Assembly (NCBI GenBank): GCA_920105625.2
Contig: OV050030.1
Coordinates: 351,602,425-351,666,424 of the forward strand
DNA: 64,000 nucleotides
Reading direction: 5' to 3'
Source: Clusia tigrina
Taxonomy: Eukaryota > Arthropoda > Insecta > Diptera > Clusiidae
Part shown: piece after piece, positions 10,881-23,170 of the stretch
Layout of the letters: every line of letters begins with the position of its first letter
How positions within the stretch are numbered: position 1 is the stretch's first letter
Notes under the pieces: generated by a model
Told to the model about the DNA's origin: nothing
Database searches by the model: none
What the model saw: only the letters and a program-made list of their open reading frames with translations
Made by a program: the position numbers and the translations under genes

Positions 10881-12320
10881 TATGGAACAGGTTGTGACGG
10901 GATGGTGTTATGCCCATCTTCGTCCTCCTCGTCCATAGAGACATCCTCCAGTCTGTGTATCATTGAAGGACTGTATGCGGCCTCAGTCCCTTTCTCAACA
11001 CTGGGGGCCCTGGAAGAGATGTCCGGAGCTACAGCTTTCGGTTCAGCTGGGGGAAGCCTACTACTCGTAATTACCTCTGACAGAGGTGGGATGTTTGTCT
11101 CCTTTACATCCTCTGCCTTGGGCTTTCCCTGAGTACGTTTCGAACAATCGACTTTGAATTTGCTAAATCGGTAGTTCAACGCATATCCCGAGCTCTTTAT
11201 TAATAGCATGGACCCATCATCTATTTCTACGGACAACAACTGACCGTTGCCCTCGTCCTTGCAACTCCATACTCTCCAGAAATTGGTGTTCAGCCCAATA
11301 TTTTGGCTGCAGAGAAACTTTTGTGACACAGCTACCTCTCGCCCACTACTACGAGGGAGGAAGGGGATGACTGTGTGTGATTGTGGGAAGTTGTGTCCCA
11401 CTCTGGCGACCAAACTGACGCCTTCTCTCACTGAAAGCTGCGTCACGACTCCTTTCAGCCATTCCACCGAGTCCGTCGAACAGCAGTCGATGCTCAGGAA
11501 GCCAGTCTTGAAGTGGATACCATCGAAGGAGAATTCTTTCGTCCACTCTCCAACCAGCCACTCAAGCAACATCTGCTCAACACTTGTAAGCTCCTCTCTA
11601 GTCAAGATGGTGTTCGGATAGTCCGCAGCAACAACAGCCACCTTAGTGACGGACGCCACCTTAGTGTAGCTACCTGCTGCCTTGGACCCTTCACGACTAG
11701 GTTGGGCTGACAGTGTTGCCGTCTTCGTTTTTTTGGCTGGGTGATTAGGAGAAAAGTTGTTTCGTACCCTTTTCTTCAGGTTCTTGTTTACATTCGATTG
11801 TGATATTGTGCCAGCCGAATCCATTACAACCCTGTGCTCCTTTCCCTTGGCAAAAACATCATCTGGTTGCAAACCCTGAGACAGGGAGGTGAGGTACCAT
11901 CTGACTCCAGCTCCACTTAGCTCCTTTCTTCTCGGGTCATCCAAACCCCCACGTTGACCACTATCAGGAAGAGGGATTCCTCTCTTGGCCATCCTGGAGA
12001 TTTTCTCCGAGGTGGTTCGACGGGATGGATTACTCCCTTTGTCCCCCAGTGTTACTCCCAGTGTCAACAATCTCTCCTTAGTTTAGATGGGAGTTTGTTG
12101 AGTTGGTCCCATTTTTGCCCTGACAGCAGCAGAAGAGGATGGCACATCATCGGAAGAAAGTTTCCAAATTCCTGCACCACCCATCCCGTCTACTGTATTG
12201 GGGGTCCCATAGGTCCTCCCACTGTTTTTGTCAGGGATGAAGGTTTCCGTTCATTGACCGCAGCAGAATTTGATTTGGGCTTAGCGGGTGATCTTACCCC
12301 ACTAAGCATTGGCTCATTAA
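10880..12320 (-). pseudogene. ORF1 of LOA-like copy 1
   Basis: An RNA-binding ORF1 candidate. Long open stretch 12070-10880 (396 codons), with the frame extending upstream in broken form to a likely start near 12320 (MEKRILNEPMLSG). The N-terminus is basic and Ser/Pro-rich. The middle, from VVAADYPNTILTREELTSVEQ through TDSVEWLKG, resembles the DUF4780-type domain found in ORF1 of such elements. The same pattern recurs as VLARDYPNTPLTTEQMDSIQK in the second copy at 61236-61910. The C-terminus is acidic (SMDEEDEDG). The start codon is not certain. Confidence 0.75.
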
Positions 12321-12759
12321 GGATTCTTTTCTCCATCTGATTTGTCAATTGAATTACGGTGATGTCCCGCGGAATTTTTGTTTTAATTTTTTGCTTCTTC
12401 ATGAAGATTCTTTTTGCAGAGAATATAAAGACCACTCGGACAGAGATCCGCAAAATCCGAGCTAGGCTATTACCACAGAAGGGCGCCTTTTATTCGGAGG
12501 CTCAGTTTACGACTAGAGTAATTAAAAGGGCCTCTAGTCTGGCAGACCATCAGCACGGGCCGCGTGACACCTTGATCCAGCCCTTACTTCGAACCATAGT
12601 CAAGGTGTATTTCTCAATGCTGTACTATTAAGGAGTATCAAACACTGAGCGCTACACTTAGCTGGATCCAGCACCATCAAACAATTGATGCCATTGTAGT
12701 CCTATTACCAGCCGGTACCTTCCGGGAGGGTTCAGTCGAAGGATTTTCTACCGGCCTAT

Positions 12760-12970
<211 letters not shown>

Positions 12971-14637
12971 AAAATTTCAATATGCATTTTTAATTGGACT
13001 AGATAAGATAATGATATTCAGATTAAATTAGGGTGAAAATTTAAAAGTATTTAAAAAGATATTTTCTATTAAGAGAAAAATAAGTTTTTTTGTAATAAAA
13101 ATAATGAAGAAGTAGAGGAAATTTCCAACCATAAAAAACAGTTGCTGCATTGATAGATATGAAAACTAAAAGTAACACTTACGGAAAATATGTAATAAAC
13201 TTTAACGACCATGTAGAAGAAAAGAATTTTGAATAAGAATAAATCATTTAGATCAATATCAGAAATCGGAGCTAAAAAAACTAATTGATAAATACAAATC
13301 AATTTTTGCAAAAGATTACACTACTTTACAAAATAAAATTTTTTTCATGTACATTTTATGAGAGGTGACTTTTCTTATGTATTTTCATCTGCTGAATTAG
13401 AAAATCAAGGTTAAATTTTTTGTCATGGAATAGTTTTTGAGATATTGTAATTTTTGTATTTTTTCGACCTTTTTTCACGAGACAAATCATATCTCGAGCT
13501 AGAAATGTCCGGTTGGGTCGTTCTTGGTAAAGGTAAAAAAGTGTAAGAAAAGGAAAAAAATTATTCCATCGGAAGAATTTTGTATTAATCTTATAAAAAA
13601 TATACACGAACACTTGTGCCAAATTGGCATTAAACAATTACACGAAAAGATTAGTCCACTATACACCGCGAAAAATATTAAGAGGATTAGGTATAAACAG
13701 TGCTAATTGCATTAAAAATAAATCTACAGGAGACGACAAAGTTGGCCTTATGTCACATTTAGGTCCAGCCACAAAACCTTTCGAAATAATTTCTATAGAT
13801 ACCATTGGAGGTTTTGGAGGTTCAAGATCAACAAAGAAATATATACATCTTCTAGTAGACCAGTTCACTAGATATGCATTTATGATCAAAAACCCAGAGT
13901 GCAAACGATTTAGTAAAACTTGTTAGTAATATACTCGTATAAGAAGCAGAGGATATTGGTTTGCTACTTACTGACCAATACCCTGGAATAAACTCGAAAG
14001 AATTCAAGAAATTTTTGAGAAAGCAATACCAATGTTATATACAGCAGTTAACGCACCGTTCTCAAACGGATTCAATGAAAGGCTTAATCAAACTCTGGTA
14101 AACAAAATCAGATGTAAAATAGATCAGAAAAAGAAACAAATAGCTACAATAGTAAGTAAATGTGTCAATAAATACAATGAAACCGAACACTCAGTTACTG
14201 GTTTTGCACCGAAATATTTGTTGTATGGCACAACGATTTTACCAAGTGAACTAAAATCTAAAACAACAGAAGATAATTGGTTAAGACATAAAAAGATAGC
14301 ATTGGAAAATTAGATAAAATCTCATAACTATAATAAAAAACTCTTTGATAAAAACTGAAAATATTTCGAATTCAATGTTGGAGATATGGTATATGTGGAT
14401 GGAAACAAATTAAACAGGAAAAAATTGGATGAACTAAAAATTTGACCATATAAAATTGTAGAAAAGATATCAAAATCTATATATAAAATAAACACTGGCC
14501 TTAGGAAATCAGAGTCCAACATTTTCCATATCACAAAACTCTCTCACGCTGTTACAGAAGAAGAAGAAAATGAAGCAACAGATGAAAAAACAAAAAAAGG
14601 GGTTGCAGATGTAAAGAAACTTTAGTACTTTAATTAA
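12971..14637 (+). pseudogene. Ty3/gypsy pol fragment, mainly integrase (element C)
   Basis: Same family as element A, opposite orientation. 12971-13320 matches the region just before and into RT (DKYKSIFAKD-like). About 185 bp of foreign sequence follows (13330-13515). Then the integrase: a zinc-binding stretch from HEHLCQIGIKQLHEK to CIKNK at 13600-13725; the core with SIDTIGGFGGSRSTKKYIHLLVD (first catalytic Asp); LLTDQYPGI with the second Asp; and FSNGFNERLNQT with the Glu near 14070. The tail includes FNVGDMVYVDG and HITKLSHAV. Stops at ~13923, 14313 and 14444 break it. RT and RNase H are deleted. Confidence 0.85.
13330..13515. other. Unidentified insert inside element C
   Basis: About 185 bp lies where RT and RNase H should be. 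It shares nothing visible with element A and has no coding motif I recognise on either strand, though the minus strand is open through it (KKGRKNTKITISQKLFHDKK). It may be filler DNA or a piece of another repeat. Confidence 0.4.
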
Positions 14638-14639
14638 AC

Positions 14640-14925
14640 TGTCTGCAGCACTCTGCTGGTTAAACCGGAACCGGTTTTTGCAGTAGAGAGAGGTTAGAGA
14701 ATGAGAACATATGTATGATGATTGAAAACATTGGGGATAACAAAGCTCGATACCATTAAGTAATAAAGCGTGAATAAGAATAGACTTTAATTGTAGTTTC
14801 TTTATTTTTAGATAAATGTTTTGTGAATTGTTTAGTTATATAATAAATAAAAATATAACTTCATTTTTAGAGCATCACGTTTGAGTCTATTTTATTTAAC
14901 TAATTGTTAGTAACTAGGAGATTGA
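14640..14925 (+). repeat. 3' LTR of element C
   Basis: Begins shortly after the integrase stop and contains the block shared with 2385-2480 (agagaggttagagaa, gtatgatgattgaaaaca). It ends with ctattttatttaactaattgttagta. That terminal segment recurs at 25480-25520, beyond the BEL/Pao element. The exact start is not fixed. Confidence 0.65.
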
Positions 14926-14926
14926 T

Positions 14927-14986
<60 letters not shown>

Positions 14987-15033
14987 CATAGATATATATA
15001 TTATTTATAAAATAGTATATACATTTATATATA

Positions 15034-15116
<83 letters not shown>
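14926..15116. repeat. (TA)n tract with a mobile-looking 50-bp spacer
   Basis: Two TA runs flank a ~50-bp spacer (14981-15030) containing taatatcatagatata and ttatttataaaatagtat. Its reverse complement recurs at 32965-33013 between the palindrome arms. The BEL/Pao 5' LTR starts at the end of the tract. Confidence 0.85.
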
Positions 15117-15119
<3 letters not shown>

Positions 15120-15625
15120 ACGAATTCATATAAATATCAATCGCACAGCCTTCAACTGTATATTTGTATGTATCCGTACGTTTGTACCCACAACAACAGC
15201 AAGGAATATGCAGTCTGCGCGTGCAGTAGCATTGTGGCTCAAATGACACCTGCAAAATAATTAGGTGCATTCCCAAAAATGCAACATAAGCATTTGGGTG
15301 GCATTGAAACGTATGTTCATTGAACTTGCACATGCTGCTATGCGCTGCTGTTATATTCTGCTGATATTTACTTTTAGTACATATTAATTATTATTGATGA
15401 TGTTAGCAATAAGTTATTATTTAAGACGATGAATTTCAAGAAACAAATCACTCTTTGATTCTTTAGCAACAAGAAAACTGAGTCTTTTATTTTCAGCGAC
15501 GGATTGTTCAGGTTCAAGTGCTTGAACAATCAAATTATTATTCCTAGTGTCATATTGGTTCAAGTACCTGTATGAGACGTCAATAAGGAATACTATCACT
15601 ACAGTCAAACGACGCTGTATTTACA
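15117..15625 (+). repeat. 5' LTR of BEL 1
   Basis: 509 bp; TG...CA termini, matching 24955-25463. Directly after it, TTTGGTAACTCCGACGTGAT (15626-15645) is the expected place of the primer-binding site. I could not assign the tRNA. Confidence 0.93.
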
Positions 15626-15794
15626 TTTGGTAACTCCGACGTGATACACAGGACATAAAATTGATTCAGCAAAAGCTCAGCAGTGTGAGTATTCAATTTT
15701 ATTACAATTCATCAATCGGTTTTAGTTCGAGCACACAGGGTGCTACAAAACACGATACTTAAGAAGCAAGAGCACAATAGTGTGAGCGTTAATA

Positions 15795-17452
15795 ATGACA
15801 ACTATCGACGATCTCGTCCGTCATCAGGACGACAATTCAATTGGTCTCCAAAAGGCCATTGCATCCTATAAGAAGACGCCGAAAGATCGGAAGACACTCG
15901 ACTATATTGAAAGGAAATCAAGAGAAATTGAGGAGCTATGGTTAACTTTCCAGCGTATCGATAACCAAATTAGAAGGGATCCAACGGCAGCTAATGACCA
16001 TCCATACTTTGTTTAGGATCTATACGCATCAATGGGCAACCGATACCAAGACTTCTTTGCAGACGTCAAGGAGAGCAAACAAATACTCACAGCAAAGGGC
16101 ATAACTCAACCACAAGCAGTTAGTGTCCCAAGTTGCTCAACGGAACCTGCAGAGAAGGGCATAACTCAACCACAAGGAGCTAGTGGCCCAACTCGTTCAG
16201 CAGAACCCATAGGGAAGAGGCTTCAAAAGACTAATATGCCTAACATGTTGCACAAGCAAAATACAGTTATTGCACTCGTGCAACGCATGTTAGACGATGT
16301 ATTGGCTGATGACACACCCCATTCATGCCAATATTATACTACAAAGGCCAACCTTATAGAACATCATTGGAATGCAGCCCGGAGATTTAATGATGTTATA
16401 CTGGATTCTATAGATGACATGGAATCGGACGATTATAATTTTGAAGAATACCTGAGCATAGAAATGCATGTCAATAACAGAATTCTTATGCTTCAAGAGA
16501 AGGGAGTGACCGTTCCTGCAATTTCGAATCGAGCGTCACTCGCCGAACATTTGCCAAAGGTAATACTGCCAGAATTCGATGGAGATTACCTGAAGTGGCA
16601 ACAATTTTATGATTTATTCAACGAAATGATCCACAAAAGGCCACTTCCAACAATACAGAAGATGTGGTATCTTAAGACAAATTTGATCGGAGACGCAGAA
16701 CGATTAATTAGACACCTCACTCTAACTGAGAATAACTACCAAACTGCATGGGAATCACTCCAGGATCGATATAGCAATGTGCGATTACTAACTTCAGCTC
16801 TGTTGGAAAAACTATTATGGCAAAACAAACACTCAACAGACTATCCATCAGCGGCAGCACTAAAGGGACTTCATGATACAACCCAGGAAACCTTACTGGC
16901 ATTAAGAAACCTTGGTTTAGACACGAATTCTTGGGATCCAATTATTCTCCACCTCCTAGTGAAGAAATTAGACAAAGGCACGCGGATTGCATATGAGCAG
17001 TCATTGGAGAAGCCAAAGGAATTACCTACCCTAAGGCAATTCTTAAAGTTTATTGAAACGAGATTCCAGTCTCTCGAGGCAATCGGCCAAAGAAAGCATA
17101 CGGCAAAAACATTGACAACGGTAATAGCCACAAAACAAGGAATCAAGAAATGCTTGTCTTGCAATAGCCAAACACATCCGCTGTTTGCATGCCAAAGCTT
17201 TCTGAAACTTTCTGTTCAGAAGAGGTTACAGTTCCTAAAAACGCATAAGCTATGCATTAATTGTCTAAAGCTGGACACTGGGCAAAATATTGTATGTCAA
17301 GAAAATGTACTAAGTGTAATCACAGTGAAAATACATTAGTACATTCTGAAGGATATCGCAGCGAACCAGCCGTAAACCAGGTCAAGTATGAACCACACTC
17401 TCAACAGTCCACAACACTAGTAGCTTCGAAGGAGTCGAAGCAACAGGGATAA
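15795..17452 (+). pseudogene. gag: BEL 1 gag region with DUF1759-type capsid and zinc knuckles
   Basis: Starts at ATG 15795 (MTTIDDLVRHQDD). An in-frame TAG at 16014-16016 splits it; the same frame continues through 16032-17339. Two near-identical repeats of about 13 residues (KGITQPQ...) occur around 16095-16200. The DUF1759-like segment is at ~16550-17080 (LPKVILPEFDGDYLKWQQFYD onward). Cys-rich metal-binding motifs follow: KKCLSCNSQTHPLFAC, then LCINCLK. A frameshift near 17265 moves the remaining knuckle (GHWAKYCMSRKCTKC) to another frame, which ends at TAA 17450-17452. The role is particle assembly and RNA packaging. Confidence 0.88.
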
Positions 17453-18127
17453 GTGCTCCTCAGCACTGCAATGGTGAAAATAGTCAGCAACAACGGGCAG
17501 GAAGTTGAATGCAGAGCCATTCTGGACTCCGGATCTCAGATCAATATCGTGAGTGAACGGCTTGTCAAGAGACTTGGAGCTTCAACGAAGCCCACAACAA
17601 TGAATATCCAAGGAATAGGCAAGGGAACTCGGAGAGCACAGCGTCGAGTTAGCCTTGAACTACAGTCACGAATTAACGGCTTTTCCACTCGACTGGAGGC
17701 GTTCGTTCTAGGAGATATAATTTCTCCGCAACCGAGAAAACCATTTGACATATCCAAATGGCCAATTCCGAAGAATATCACTTTAGCGGATCCAGTATTC
17801 AACCGTCCTGACAAAATCGATGTTTTATGAGGAGCGGAATTCTATCACCAAGTATTGTCAATTGGACAGATACGATTAGCAATCGAACTTCCAACACTAC
17901 AAAACACAGTGTTTGGCTGGATACTATCAGGAAGGATAGGAGAACTTCAGATGGCGTCAGCAACTTGCGGTATTTGCAGTGAGGATGATGATGATACAAA
18001 CCAACTTATTGAACGGCTATGGAAACTGGACGAAGTCGAACTAGCTGAATCAATTTTATCCCGAACAGAAAGACTTTGCGAAAATCATTCTATACAACTA
18101 GAACCAATGATGGGCGTTTTATTGTAA
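17453..18127 (+). pseudogene. BEL 1 aspartic protease region
   Basis: Continues the frame after the TAA at 17450. The retropepsin catalytic motif is AILDSGSQINIVSERL (~17519-17566), the DSGS variant typical of BEL/Pao (DUF1758 type). The domain ends near the ISKWPIPKNITLADP block. An in-frame TGA (17828-17830) interrupts the start of the protease-RT linker (GAEFYHQVL onward), which stays open to 18127. A frameshift at ~18076-18100 then leads into the pre-RT region. Confidence 0.85.
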
Positions 18128-19150
18128 AATTACCATTCGTAGAGAATGCAGCTGTTTTAGGTAGTTCAAGGGATATAGCAATCAACAGATTCCTGGCGCT
18201 TGAACATCGATTATCTAAATACAATGCCATTCGTGAAAAATATATCGAGTTTATGGAAAATTATGAAGCCTTGGGCCACATGAGGGAGATCAACATCAAT
18301 GAAATACTCTCACCTAATTACTTCATCCCACACCACTGTGTACTTAAACCTGACAGCAGCACAACAAAACTGCGGGTGGTATTTGACGCATCTTCAAAAA
18401 CGTCATCGGGAGTCTCACTCAATGACATAATGCACATAGGTCCAACCATACAATCCTGCTACGTTTCCGTCTACCGAAATTTGTATTCACCACCGACATT
18501 GAAAAAATGTATCGGCAGATTGGTCCACTCTGAAGATCGCCATTATCAATTGATCATATGGAGGAGCGACCCTAAGAAACCACTGAAGTGTTACGAACTT
18601 AACACTGTCACATATGAGACAAGATCGGCACCATACATCGCCACAAGATGTGTCAAACAAATATCATCAGAAAACGCCATCCGGTATCCACTAGGTGCTC
18701 AGATGCTTCAGGATAACTTTTATGTCGACGATGGTCTTGGTGGATCAGACAGTCTGATTACCGCCATGGAAACTCAACGGCAACTCATCACTATGTTGAA
18801 TGGGTATGAATTCAATCTACGCAAATGGTGTGCAAATCACCCTAAGCTCCTGCAGAACATTCCACAAGATGACCAGGAAGTTAATTTGGATTTTACTAAC
18901 GACAAGAATGATTCAATAAAAACCCTGGGCCTGACATGGCTGCCAAAGACTGACCAATTCTGTGTAAAGGTGAATCTCAACCCCGTTAAACGAATTAACA
19001 AGCGGTCTGTCACCTCAGACGTAGCGAGATTATTTGATCATCTTGGCATTCTAGCTCCAGTTGTAATTACAGCAAAAATCTTTATACAAACATTATGGCA
19101 ATTAAAAATTAGTTGGGATGAAGCTCTACCAGCAGAATTACATACAAGAT
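18076..19150 (+). pseudogene. BEL 1 reverse transcriptase
   Basis: The pre-RT segment (DGRFIVKLPF, then LEHRLSKY and YEALGHM) is followed by the RT. Fingers are seen at PHHCVLKPDSSTTKLRVVFD. The palm block with the first catalytic Asp (TTDIEKMYRQ) is readable only in a shifted frame at ~18490-18530; two compensating shifts near 18470 and 18530 bracket it. The YVDD box is intact at 18721-18732. The thumb/connection runs to 19150 (DHLGILAPVVITAKIF). The frame is cut at 19150 by the nested jockey element and resumes at 21007. Confidence 0.9.
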
Positions 19151-20997
19151 TTTTTTTTTTGTATTATATATATATATTTTATTGAATCTCCTAAAAAATA
19201 TCTTAGAACTAATAATAAATCTTCATAGTATATTTAACATTTCACTTTTAAATTCATATTAATCATTACCAACCTCCCAGTGCCAGTGCTTTGAGGAGTT
19301 ATGGTATATGAAAAGAAGTAGCGCAATACTTAAATAATAGCGTAATGAATAAGCTTAAAATCTAATTTGTTGCTAAGCGCAGCACGTCCATCCTTTTCAG
19401 GCGGGTGTCTCCTTGATGCTGTAGTAGGCGCCTCGCTAATGCATTGGGATGCTTGTCTAGCTTTGCTAAGTAAGATTCAGCAAGTCGGGAAACTTCTTTA
19501 GTTACATAAGGGATATGTAAATCTCTGTGGATGTTAACGTTTTTGATGTACCAAGGAGCATTGGTAATCATTCGAAGAATTTTCGATAGGGCTTTTTGCA
19601 GCTTTTCGACATTTGAGGGTGAAGCAGTACCCCAGAGTTGTATACCGTAGGTCCATATGGGCTTGATTATTACTTTATAGAGTAGAACTTTAAAGTCCAG
19701 TTTGAGCTTGGACTGCCTGTTCAAAAGCCAGTTTAGCTCATTTATTTTGAGTTTAATTTGAGTAACTTTTGCACTTATATGCTTTGCCCAAGTCAGTCTA
19801 CGATCTAAATGCATTCCTAGATATTTAGTTTCTGTCGCCTGAGGGATCGGCTTGGTGTTAATTTGCACAGGGGGCAAGTACTCCTGCATAGAGTGAATGT
19901 GACATGAACGCATTTCGACTCATTGACTTTGATTCTCCAGTGGTCAAGCCATTCCTGAAGCATGTTGACGTGTACTTGGAGAAGTTTTGACGCCTCTTTC
20001 GGATTTGTGTGAGTACACAATATGGCTGTGTCATCGGCAAAAGTATAGGTGATAGTCTTGCCGTTTGTTGGCATATCTGCAGTGAACAACGTATAGAGCA
20101 GGGGACCTAATACGATGCCTTGCGGTACTCCAGCTTGTATAGGGTATTCATCTGAGATGAAGCTTTTTTGTTTCACCACAAAGCGTCTACCTGAGAGATA
20201 GCTTTCGAGCAATGTGTAGATGTTAAGAGGTAACATACATTTCAGTTTGTGCAAGATTCCTTCGTGCCAGACCTTATCAAATGCCTGAGTGATGTCGAGA
20301 AAAACTGCGGAACAGTATTGCTTCTTTTCGAACGTTTCTTGTATAGTGTTTACAATACGATGAACTTGTTCGATAGTACTGTGTTTTTCTCTAAACCCAA
20401 ACTGGTGGTTTGGTATAACATTACACTGTTTGACAACGTCTTTAATACGCTTTATTAACAAACTTTCAAAGAGTTTTGAAAAAATTGATAGCAGACAAAT
20501 TGGTCTGTAGGAAGAGACGCTTGTTGGGTCCTTTCCATCTTTGGGAATCATGATAATTTGAGAAATTTTCCATGAGTAAGGAAAGAATCCAATGCGTATT
20601 ATAGCATTTAATATATGCAAGAGATGCATTGTGGCTATTGCTGGGAGCTCTTTTATCATTTGGCCCGTAATCAGATCACGCCCTGGAGATTTTTTTGGCA
20701 TTGAGTTCTCTGATAGCGTTTGTAAGCTCCTTTTTCGCAATCGAGATACCATTGACGCTAGGGATAGCATCAACCGCCGTTAGAGAACGGTCGGAACTAG
20801 CAAGATTAGGGGTGAAAACTTGCTCCAAATGATTTGCGAATGCTATTCTCTTTTCTGCATCACTTCTTGCCCAGTTGCCGTTGGGAAGTTTTCGAGTTTT
20901 TGGCCGTTCGCCATAGAGAATAGCTTGAGGCTTCTGTAGGACAGAGGGTCTCTACAAACTCGTGAAACTCGGAGGTTTCCTTTTCTTTTAGAAGGTG
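19151..20997 (-). mobile_element. 5'-truncated jockey-like element nested in BEL 1
   Basis: 1,847 bp inserted in BEL 1 RT/RNase H. It is flanked by a perfect 9-bp target duplication, ATACAAGAT (19142-19150 and 20998-21006). The left border is a T-run, i.e. the poly(A) tail of a minus-strand insertion. The right border is inside ORF2 upstream of RT, a typical 5' truncation. It is related to but clearly different from the palindrome family at 28.8-38.5 kb. Confidence 0.95.
19362..20990 (-). pseudogene. ORF2 reverse transcriptase of nested jockey-like element
   Basis: Read from 20990 downward: N-terminal RT linker (MPKKSPGRDLITGQM), SSYRPICLLS, HQFGFREKHSTIEQ, VFLDITQAFDKVW with a catalytic Asp, AGVPQGIVLGPLLYTLF, and the catalytic TFADDTAIL with FADD at 20030-20041. 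A frameshift near 19860-19913 separates the thumb and C-terminal domain (TKYLGMHLDRRLTWAKHI, then APWYIKNVNIHRDL), which ends at 19362. The endonuclease and ORF1 are missing through truncation. The motif set and absence of RNase H fit the jockey clade. Confidence 0.9.
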
Positions 20998-21006
20998 ATA
21001 CAAGAT

Positions 21007-21647
21007 GGGAGCGTTTCCGAAGCGCATTGCAAGAATTGGACAACTTTAAATTCTCACGACACAATCATAGAAGTGAGATCCCAACATCAATTCAACTTCA
21101 CGTCTTCTCCGATGCATCAGAAAAGGCCTTCGGAGCCGCAATTTATATCAGATTTATCTTCAAAGAAGGAAGAGTAGTAGTGAGGTTGTTATGTTCCAAA
21201 TCACGCGTAGCTCCACTTAAGCTACAAACATTGCCTCGCTTGGAACTATGTGCAGCAGTATTAGGCTCACAGTTGGCAGCTAGGGTAAAAAATGATTTAC
21301 AGTTAAAGAATTGTCGCACCTTTTTGTGGACAGACTCACAAATAGCTCTGTCTTGGATTAATTCAGCCTCCTCAACACTTCAAACATTTGTAGCCAACAG
21401 GGTAACTATTCAAGGTTTGACATTAGCAGAACAGTGGCGTCATGTTAGCTCCAAGGATAACACAGCTGACGTTGTCTCACGAGGATTATCACCAAGAGAA
21501 TTTGCAAGATGTGACCTGTGGCTTTACGGGCCATTTTTTCTACATTGGAAAGAATCAGCATGGCCTCCCAAGTTTGCTCCACAGCTAGCCATTCCCAACA
21601 ACATCGAGAGAAAACGAACGAATCCAGCATCCTTGGTAGCAAATTAA
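21007..21647 (+). pseudogene. BEL 1 RNase H
   Basis: Resumes BEL 1 pol after the jockey insertion. RNase H motifs are HVFSDASEKAFGAAIYI (first Asp), LPRLELCAAVLGSQL (catalytic Glu) and FLWTDSQIALSWI (Asp). It ends in HVSSKDNTADVVSRGL, the last conserved block. The frame closes at TAA ~21645. It would degrade RNA in the RNA-DNA hybrid during reverse transcription. Confidence 0.88.
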
Positions 21648-21660
21648 CTCTGAAGAACTG

Positions 21661-23170
21661 GTGTATACAATCAACCACCGAAACTCTTTCAGGACTCTTC
21701 AACGCATCGTAGGATACATTTGTCGCTTCAGAAGCAACACTAGATGTAGCAAGGACGTAGGAAAAACTGATATAGCGCTGACTCCCATCGAATTAGATCA
21801 TGCATTAAGAATCATTGTTCAAGCTATGCAAAGATCTGATTTCAATGACGACATGTACCTCAAGAAACACAAGGATCTCAAGGGGACGAGTACATTAAAG
21901 AGCCTTCAGCCTCACCATTTTTGGATGACGCAAACATTTTGCGAGTTGGAGGACGAAGCATCACTGGTACCTTATGAAGCAAAACATCAAATGCTCATTC
22001 CGTATAATGATCCCTTAGCAAAACTACTATTTGAGATGACTCACATCGAGAATAAACACTGTGGACCTCAAGCCTTGCTGGCCATAATAAGGCAAAGGTA
22101 CTGGCCCATAAAAGGCAAATCATCGGCCAGATCAACAGTACAGCAATGCATACGATGCACCAGGGCAAGGCCTCAGTTGCTGAACCAATTAATGGGAAAC
22201 CTGCCAGCAACACGAGTTACACCAGCACGCCCATTCATTAACTCTGGAGTAGACTACTGTGGACCATTCTGGGTGCATTACAAAATTAGAGGGAAAAGAC
22301 CACACAAGGCTTACATATCCGTTTTCTGCTGTTTTGTTACTAAAGCTGTCCATTTAGAACTTGTAAGCGATCTTACGACAGAAGCATTCATTGGCGCTCT
22401 GAAATGTTTCATTGGCCGACGTGGAAATTGTCAAAACTTATATTGTGATAACGCGACAAATTTCGTTGGCGCCAAAAAGAAGCTTACGGAACTGACTGAG
22501 AGCCCCTCATTTCGGAGGTCTGTGGGAAGCAGCAGTGAAGTCTGCAAAGCATCTTTTGGTTAGGAGCGTGTCAACAGCATCACTAACCTATGAAGAGCTG
22601 GAAACAGTCATTATTGAAATAGAAGCCATTCTCAACTCAAGACCAATAAGTTCGATGTTCAACGATCCAAATGACTTAGGCGCCCTGACTCCAGGCCACT
22701 TCTTAATAGGAGAACCACTCAACACGCAATTCGATGTATATAACATCCCATCAACTTCAAATTTGCTGACCCGGTGGAAACTCGTATCCCACATCAAAAA
22801 TGAGTTTTGGAAACGATGGTCGCACGAATATTTATGCGAGCTTCAATCTAATACCAAATGGACACATCAGCACAATAACATCAACCAAGGGGACATGGTA
22901 ATAATCAAGGAAGACAATGTTCCAGTTCTTCAATGGCCACTAGGAAGGATAACAAGGGCGTATAAGGGTGATGATGGAGCAGGACGAGTGGCTGATATTA
23001 GAACAGCTACTGAAACTTGGAAACGTGCATTCCATAAATTAGCTCTACTACCCATAAATGATAATAGGATCCATGACCAACCAACAAGTCATGAGAATCA
23101 AGATGACAAAGTAGAAATACCAACAAAACGAATAAAAACAAGACATACGGGACTCACAACAGTACTGCTG
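21661..23170 (+). pseudogene. BEL 1 integrase
   Basis: N-terminal HHCC zinc domain: His in THIENKHCG, Cys pair in CIRCTRARP (22010-22180). Core: Asp in NSGVDYCGPFW and Asp in LYCDNATNFVGAK. The 22.5-kb frame switch lies just where the segment carrying the end of the core should be. LTELTE jumps to a frame reading PHFGGLWEAAVKSAK (with the catalytic Glu), so some tens of codons are deleted near 22500. The C-terminal region (22535-23100) is open and includes LNSRPI, LTPGHFLIG and WPLGRITRAY, all typical of BEL integrases. It runs on without a break into the presumed envelope signal sequence. Confidence 0.87.

Larger units (their letters stand above)
8782..12757 (-). mobile_element. LOA-like non-LTR retrotransposon copy 1, RT-less
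   Basis: Runs on the minus strand from ~12757 (5') to ~8782 (3'). The order is 5' leader, ORF1, ORF2 endonuclease, linker, then directly the RNase H and a C-terminal CCHC finger. The reverse transcriptase is absent. The 3' end carries TATCTATCTA-type short repeats at about 8783-8810 rather than poly(A), as in many LOA/I-group elements. A related but clearly different family member lies at 60478-63277. The 5' end abuts a long (TA)n tract. LOA-clade placement is inferred from the ORF1 type plus a terminal RNase H and is not certain against other I-group clades. Confidence 0.78.
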
